A DNA stretch of 10,380 bases from Nocardioides sp. Its GTDB lineage: Bacteria > Actinomycetota > Actinomycetes > Propionibacteriales > Nocardioidaceae. Positions 7,043 to 10,380 of the stretch are shown piece after piece (the stretch's first letter is position 1; the number at the start of each line of letters is the position of its first letter). The notes beneath the pieces were generated by a model. That model saw only the letters and a program-made list of their open reading frames with translations, searched no databases and was not told the origin of the DNA. The translations under genes and the position numbers were made by a program. The DNA is taken from NCBI GenBank assembly GCA_003519585.1, contig DOWL01000101.1, positions 4,814 through 15,193 on the forward strand, given 5' to 3'.

Positions 7043-7486
7043 TCAGGTCCAGTCGCTGATCGGTACGTCGCGCGGGAACGGGTGGGCGAACCCGGTCTCG
7101 ACGAGTTCCTTGAGGCTGAGAAGGTACGTCGCCCAGCGGGTGCTGCAGTGGTGCATGAACTCGTTGGCCTCGCGCCAGCCGACGTGCTCGAAGAGCACGA
7201 TCGTGAAGTCGTCGCGCTGTTCGAGGCGCCAGTCGACCTCGGTGCCGATCCACTCCTCGGGGCCTTCGATCACCCGCCAGCGGATGTGCCCCGTCTGATC
7301 GGACTCGAGCACCTCCATGTCGAAGCCGCCGGCCTCGCCGAAGCGGAAGGCGATCTTGCTTCCGACCTCGCCGTCCCCGGTCGTGTCGGTGGTCCACCAG
7401 CCGCTCAGGCCTTCGCGGGTGGCCAGGGCTCGGTGCACGTGGTCGAGCGGGGCCAGGACGCCGATGCGATGCAGGATGTCGGGCAT
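7043..7486 (-). CDS. SRPBCC / AHSA1-type ligand-binding domain protein
   Basis: This 147-residue, single-domain cytosolic protein reads like the START/SRPBCC fold, AHSA1 (Hsp90-ATPase-activator homologue) branch. It begins with a HRIGVLAPLDHVHRALATREGLSGWWTTDT-type N-terminus (residues 6-35). G-x-K-I-AFRFGEAGGFDMEVLE (42-61) and IRWRVIEGPEEWIGTEVDWRL (68-88) follow as the beta-sheet. FEHVGW (99-104) comes next, and then a C-terminal helix containing CSTRWATYLLSLKELVETG (114-132). Members bind hydrophobic ligands; no catalytic residue can be named. I chose ATG 7486 because GAGGAG lies 7 nt upstream; starting at 7525 would translate the operator. The gene is divergent from the MFS-marR operon and shares its control region, so it may act on the same compounds; that is inference. 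Confidence 0.85.
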   Translation of the reverse strand: MPDILHRIGVLAPLDHVHRALATREGLSGWWTTDTTGDGEVGSKIAFRFGEAGGFDMEVLESDQTGHIRWRVIEGPEEWIGTEVDWRLEQRDDFTIVLFEHVGWREANEFMHHCSTRWATYLLSLKELVETGFAHPFPRDVPISDWT

Positions 7487-7505
7487 ATGTCGTCTCCTCG
7501 GTGAT

Positions 7506-7525
7506 ATGCAATCAATTGGTTGCAT
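7506..7525. promoter_or_regulatory. MarR-type operator, site 1
   Basis: ATGCAA (7506-7511), 8 bp, TTGCAT (7520-7525). The interior is also symmetric (CAATTG), so 18 of 20 bases fit a perfect palindrome. It covers the predicted transcription start of the SRPBCC gene. The binding protein is inferred to be the MarR encoded at 9327-9773. Confidence 0.75.
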
Positions 7526-7528
7526 GAG

Positions 7529-7557
7529 ACGCTAGCCCAGGTTTGAGTGATATGCAA
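7529..7557 (-). promoter_or_regulatory. Promoter of the SRPBCC gene
   Basis: On the minus strand, TTGCAT (7557-7552), a 17-bp spacer and TAGCGT (7534-7529) make a well-formed promoter. The start point would be near 7522, giving a leader of about 36 nt with GAGGAG before ATG 7486. Operator site 2 includes the -35 box and site 1 the start point, so binding at either should repress. Confidence 0.6.
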
Positions 7558-7571
7558 TGAACGGGTTGCAT
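7552..7571. promoter_or_regulatory. MarR-type operator, site 2
   Basis: ATGCAA (7552-7557), 8 bp, TTGCAT (7566-7571): the same arms and spacer length as site 1 but a less symmetric centre. The two sites lie in direct repeats sharing GTGATATGCAAT at 7501 and 7547, a 46-bp period. A further half site, GGTTGCA, lies at 7618-7624. Confidence 0.7.
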
Positions 7572-7619
7572 AACGCCCGAGCGTCTGCGGCGCGGCGGAC
7601 GTGATTGCCGTCTCATTGG

Positions 7620-7649
7620 TTGCAGGATGTCAACTTTCTGGAATACGGT
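7620..7649 (+). promoter_or_regulatory. Possible promoter of the MFS-marR operon
   Basis: TTGCAG (7620-7625), an 18-bp spacer and TACGGT (7644-7649) would start transcription near 7656, 10 nt before ATG 7666. The TTGCA of the -35 box matches the operator arm, so a MarR dimer or half-site contact could cover it. The hexamers are weak, and a promoter nearer to 7543-7571 is also possible. Confidence 0.3.
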
Positions 7650-7665
7650 TGACCCTGACAACCTT

Positions 7666-9330
7666 ATGTCGAGCGTGACGAATCGAGCCTCCGTGACCCA
7701 AACCGCACCACCCACCGCTGACCTCGCTGCAGGGCAGGCCCTCGACGAGGCCCCCGTGGAGGCCTCCGGTCAGATGTCGCACCGCGAGGTGCTGGAGGCG
7801 CTCTCGGGGCTGCTACTGGCGATGTTCGTGGCAATGCTGTCGAGCACCGTGGTCACCAACGCGCTGCCCCGGATCGTCAACGACCTGCACGGCAGCCAGA
7901 CCGGCTACACCTGGGTCGTGGTCGCGACGCTGCTCGCCATGACTGCCACCACCCCGATCTGGGGCAAGCTCGCCGACCTGTTCAGCAAGAAGCTGCTGGT
8001 GCAGTCGGCGCTCGTCATCTACAGCATCGGCTCTCTCATCGCGGCGCTGGCACCCAACATGCAGGTGCTGATCGGCGCCCGCGTGGTCCAGGGCCTCGGT
8101 GTCGGCGGCCTCACCGCGCTGGTGCAGGTGGTGATCGCCACCATGGTCAGCCCGAGGGAGCGCGGTCGCTACTCCGGCTACATCGGCGCGGTCTTCGCCG
8201 TCGCCACCGTCTCCGGCCCCCTCATCGGTGGGCTGATCGTGGACTCGCCGCTCGGCTGGCGCGGCACCTTCTTCGTCGGCCTGCCGATAGCCGTCGTGGC
8301 GTTCCTGGTCCTCCAGGCCAAGCTGCACCTGCCCGTGGTCAAGCGCGACGTGAACATCGACTACCTCGGCGCGACCCTCATCGTCGGGGGCGTCAGCGTG
8401 CTGCTCATCTGGGTGACGTTGGCCGGACAGCAGTTCGGCTGGGTCTCGCCGACCAGTGCGGCGCTCATCCTCGCTGGGCTGCTGCTCATCGCCGCGGCGC
8501 TGTACGTCGAAGCGCGGGTCGCGGTCGAACCGATCATCCCGCTGCGGCTGTTCAAGGACCGCACCACCGCTCTGGCGACCGCGGCGTCCGTACTCATCGG
8601 CGTCTCGATGTTCGGCGCGACCGTCTACCTCAGCGAGTACTTCCAGAACGCCCGCGGCATGTCGCCGACCGAGGCCGGCCTGATGTCGATCTGCATGGTG
8701 GGTGGCCTGCTGGTCTCCTCGATCGTGACCGGCCGCATCATCACCGCGACGGGTCTGTGGAAGCGCTACTTGGTCGGCGGAATGGTGCTCGTCGTCGTCG
8801 GAGTCACGCTGCTCGGCACCATCGACGCGACCACGCCGCTTCCCGAGGTCGGCATGTTCATGGGGATCCTGGGCCTCGGCCTCGGCGCCACCATGCAGAA
8901 CCTCGTCCTCGCGGTCCAGAACAACACCGCCCAGGCAGACATGGGGGCGGCCAGCTCGCTCGTCGCGTTCTTCCGGTCCCTCGGCGGCTCGATCGGTGTC
9001 TCGGTGCTGGGCGCGGTCCTCAGCCACCAGGTGACCCAGAAGGTCACCGAAGGACTGATCGCGCTGGGCATCGACGCGAGTCACAGCACCGGGTCGATCC
9101 CCGCTCTCGACCAGCTGCCGGCTCCGGTGCGGGCCGTCTACGAAGGAGCGTTCGGCGAGGCGACCGGCCACCTGTTCCTCGTCGCGGCGCCGTTCGCGCT
9201 GCTGGCCCTCATCTGCGTCCTCTTCATCCGTGAGGTCCCGCTGCGGACGACGCTCGACCGCGAGCAACCGGCGATCGGTCACAATGGTGCGGTGGAGCCC
9301 ACCGACCCGATCGGAGCAGGTGCGCGATGA
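7666..9330 (+). CDS. MFS drug:H+ antiporter, DHA2 (EmrB/QacA) family
   Basis: This 554-residue cytoplasmic-membrane exporter, with about 14 predicted helices, probably expels toxic small molecules using the proton gradient. Family landmarks are motif A GKLADLFSKK (100-109) between helices 2 and 3, RVVQGLGVGG (139-148) in helix 4, the antiporter motif C SGPLIGGLIVD (183-193), and WRGTFFVGLPIAV (198-210) starting helix 6. The helix-1 signature is divergent (LSSTVVTNALP, 58-68): Ser replaces the Asp of the usual LDxTIVNVALP, a variant I associate with an actinobacterial subgroup. A frame-compatible ATG lies at 7627, but the codons from 7627 to 7665 end in A or T unlike the rest of the gene and lie in the likely promoter, so ATG 7666 is preferred. 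No ribosome binding site is seen at either. The stop overlaps the marR start (ATGA). The substrate is not deducible. Confidence 0.93.
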   Translation: MSSVTNRASVTQTAPPTADLAAGQALDEAPVEASGQMSHREVLEALSGLLLAMFVAMLSSTVVTNALPRIVNDLHGSQTGYTWVVVATLLAMTATTPIWGKLADLFSKKLLVQSALVIYSIGSLIAALAPNMQVLIGARVVQGLGVGGLTALVQVVIATMVSPRERGRYSGYIGAVFAVATVSGPLIGGLIVDSPLGWRGTFFVGLPIAVVAFLVLQAKLHLPVVKRDVNIDYLGATLIVGGVSVLLIWVTLAGQQFGWVSPTSAALILAGLLLIAAALYVEARVAVEPIIPLRLFKDRTTALATAASVLIGVSMFGATVYLSEYFQNARGMSPTEAGLMSICMVGGLLVSSIVTGRIITATGLWKRYLVGGMVLVVVGVTLLGTIDATTPLPEVGMFMGILGLGLGATMQNLVLAVQNNTAQADMGAASSLVAFFRSLGGSIGVSVLGAVLSHQVTQKVTEGLIALGIDASHSTGSIPALDQLPAPVRAVYEGAFGEATGHLFLVAAPFALLALICVLFIREVPLRTTLDREQPAIGHNGAVEPTDPIGAGAR

Positions 9331-9773
9331 CGGATACGTCGCGACCCGAGTCGTTGCGTCACCTCGAACGCGAGGTCGGGGTCCTCATCCGCCGGGTCAA
9401 GCGGGTGATCGGTGAGCGGGCTCGTGCGGTCCACGAGGACCTGCAGCCGGCCTCGTACCTCATGCTCACCTGGCTGGTCGACCAAGGACCCGTGCGAGCT
9501 TCGTCGATGGTCGAGAAGTTCAACATCGACAAGGGCGCGGTGAGCCGGCAGCTCCAGCACCTCGACGAGCTCGGCCTGGTCGAGCGCACCCCCGACCCGG
9601 CCGACGGCCGAGCCACCCTGGTCGCCGCCAGTGACGACGCCGTACGCCGGCTCGCCGACGTCGCCGAGCATCGCCGCAAGTGGCTCGACGAGCAGTTGGG
9701 CGACTGGACCGCCGACGAGTTGGCCCACTTCGCCGACCTGCTCGAGCGTTACAACCACTCGCTCGGAGTCTGA
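9327..9773 (+). CDS. MarR-family transcriptional regulator
   Basis: This 148-residue winged-helix repressor is probably the controller of the exporter it overlaps and of the divergent SRPBCC gene. The N-terminal helix (about 8-36) is for dimerisation. LMLTWLVDQGPVRASSMVEKFNIDKGAVSRQLQHLDELGLVER (45-87) is the winged HTH with recognition helix KGAVSRQLQHLDELG. PDPADGRATLVAAS (89-102) is the wing with the typical DGR turn, followed by C-terminal dimer helices. The start is fixed by the 4-nt ATGA overlap with the MFS stop and by GGAGCAGG just upstream. MarR proteins commonly bind inverted repeats with TTGCAT-like arms, which fits the two sites at 7506 and 7552. The ligand-sensing pocket shows no Cys, so redox sensing is unlikely. 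Confidence 0.94.
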   Translation: MTDTSRPESLRHLEREVGVLIRRVKRVIGERARAVHEDLQPASYLMLTWLVDQGPVRASSMVEKFNIDKGAVSRQLQHLDELGLVERTPDPADGRATLVAASDDAVRRLADVAEHRRKWLDEQLGDWTADELAHFADLLERYNHSLGV

Positions 9774-9817
9774 CTGTCTGAACGACCACCGCCGCGGGGT
9801 AAGCACCCGTTCACCAC

Positions 9818-9898
9818 CGGTGGTTGAGTCCGGAGGCGCGCCAGCGCCGGTCGGTGGTTGAGCCCGGAGGCGCGCCAGCGCCGATCGGTGTCGAAACC
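9818..9898. repeat. 34-bp tandem repeat (two copies) plus partial third
   Basis: Unit 1 (9818-9851) and unit 2 (9852-9885) match at 32 of 34 positions, both beginning CGGTGGTTGAG and containing GGAGGCGCGCCAGCGCCG. A tail CGGTGTCGAAACC (9886-9898) follows. Each unit holds a GGCGC/GCGCC hairpin, and a 12-bp palindrome ACCACCGGTGGT spans the left edge (9813-9824). The GGTGGTTGAG...TCGAAACC frame is a familiar extragenic repeat of Nocardioides-like actinobacteria. It lies between convergent marR and the HNH gene and may help to end both transcripts. Confidence 0.75.
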
Positions 9899-9941
9899 GC
9901 CGCGGGAATGGCACCTGCTCGACCACTGGTCGGGTCTGGTC

Positions 9942-10380
9942 TCACGTGCGCCCCTGGAACGTGAACTTGTCGCCGGGGATCGGTTTGAGGTGGTAGGTGG
10001 GGTCGTGCGCTCGGGCGTGATGCGGCCCGCAGATCATGATGGTGTTGTCCATATCGGTGCGGCCACCGAGTGACCACTCGATCTTGTGGTGCATGTGGGT
10101 CAGCCCGGGTGGGGCGTCGCAGCCGTCGACCTGACAGCCACCGGACTCAAGCAGCTTGACGATCCGTTGAGCCCGGCTGTGGAACCGCCGCGACCGACCA
10201 AGATCCAAGACCTCGGATTTGCCGCCGAGGACGGCGGGGATGATCCCCGCCTCGCACGCCATCCGGCGAGCGAGGGAGGCGGAGATGGTCTGGCCGGTGT
10301 CGAGTTGGGCTGCTTTGAGGCCACCCATCAGGGTGTCGAGGGTCATGGTGACCACGAGGGTGGCGTTGAGACCGCCGGCC
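9942..10380 (-). CDS. DUF222 / 13E12-family HNH protein, N-terminal part outside window
   Basis: The C-terminal 145 codons of a longer gene that enters from the right edge. The visible part has the end of the DUF222 domain (TLDTLMGGLKAAQLDTGQ, then ARRMACEAGIIPAVLGGKSEVLDLGR and RFHSRAQR). An HNH module follows: GCQVDGCDAPPGLTHMHHKIEWSLGG, N-T-I-M-I-C and GPHHARAHD. The Cys pair, the later Cys, and the HMHH and HH residues look intact for metal binding and catalysis. The protein ends ...KFTFQGRT. Such 13E12-repeat proteins are multicopy in mycobacteria and Nocardioides; nuclease activity is presumed from the HNH motif but the biological role is unclear. An internal GTG at 10355 is not the start, since the homologous sequence continues upstream of it to the window edge. 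Confidence 0.92.
   Translation of the reverse strand, partial: AGGLNATLVVTMTLDTLMGGLKAAQLDTGQTISASLARRMACEAGIIPAVLGGKSEVLDLGRSRRFHSRAQRIVKLLESGGCQVDGCDAPPGLTHMHHKIEWSLGGRTDMDNTIMICGPHHARAHDPTYHLKPIPGDKFTFQGRT

Noticed and set aside
9780..9812. GAACG/CGTTC arms with an inner GGGT/ACCC after marR as a terminator.
   Set aside because: The pairing is broken by a large asymmetric bulge and there is no U-rich tail; evidence is too weak to annotate.
9818..9885. Two adjacent 34-bp direct repeats considered as a CRISPR remnant.
   Set aside because: The units abut without spacers, there are only two, and no cas genes are present. They fit a familiar extragenic repeat type instead.

Overview
The window is GC-rich with G/C-biased third codon positions and comes from a high-GC actinobacterium. 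A Nocardioides-type genome is the best guess, based on the citrate synthase 2/pdxH pair, a 13E12/DUF222 HNH protein, and a repeat beginning GGTGGTTGAG and ending TCGAAACC. This taxonomic call is inference.

Left part (1-2401): a citrate synthase running off the left edge on the minus strand is divergent from pdxH (PLP supply). A four-helix membrane protein of the bestrophin-like/DUF4239 type follows on the plus strand.

Centre (2414-6667): a compact drug-efflux-type operon. A perfect 24-bp palindrome lies between the -35 and -10 boxes of a promoter that probably starts a leaderless tetR message. tetR overlaps the first ABC half-transporter by 1 nt, and that gene overlaps the second by 4 nt. 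The two ABC proteins form a classic asymmetric heterodimer: the first has Asp for the catalytic Glu and Gln for the switch His, and the second has LSAGE for the signature.

Gene-poor stretch (6668-7042): this holds two unusual elements. The first is a 90-bp array of three hairpins that is symmetric about a single centre and flanked by a possible 8-bp direct repeat. The second is a self-contained transcription unit: a promoter, a 14-nt Shine-Dalgarno-like sequence able to pair with the whole 16S 3' tail, a 12-codon ORF, then about 130 nt of overlapping and mutually exclusive hairpins. I could not assign the latter to a known RNA class; it is the best candidate here for something undescribed.

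Right part (7043-9773): an SRPBCC/AHSA1-type gene on the minus strand is divergent from an MFS (DHA2, 14-helix) exporter overlapping a marR gene by 4 nt. The divergent region carries two palindromes of the same design (ATGCAA-N8-TTGCAT), 46 bp apart, very probably MarR operators. The end of the window holds a 34-bp tandem repeat and the C-terminal part of a DUF222/HNH protein running off the right edge.
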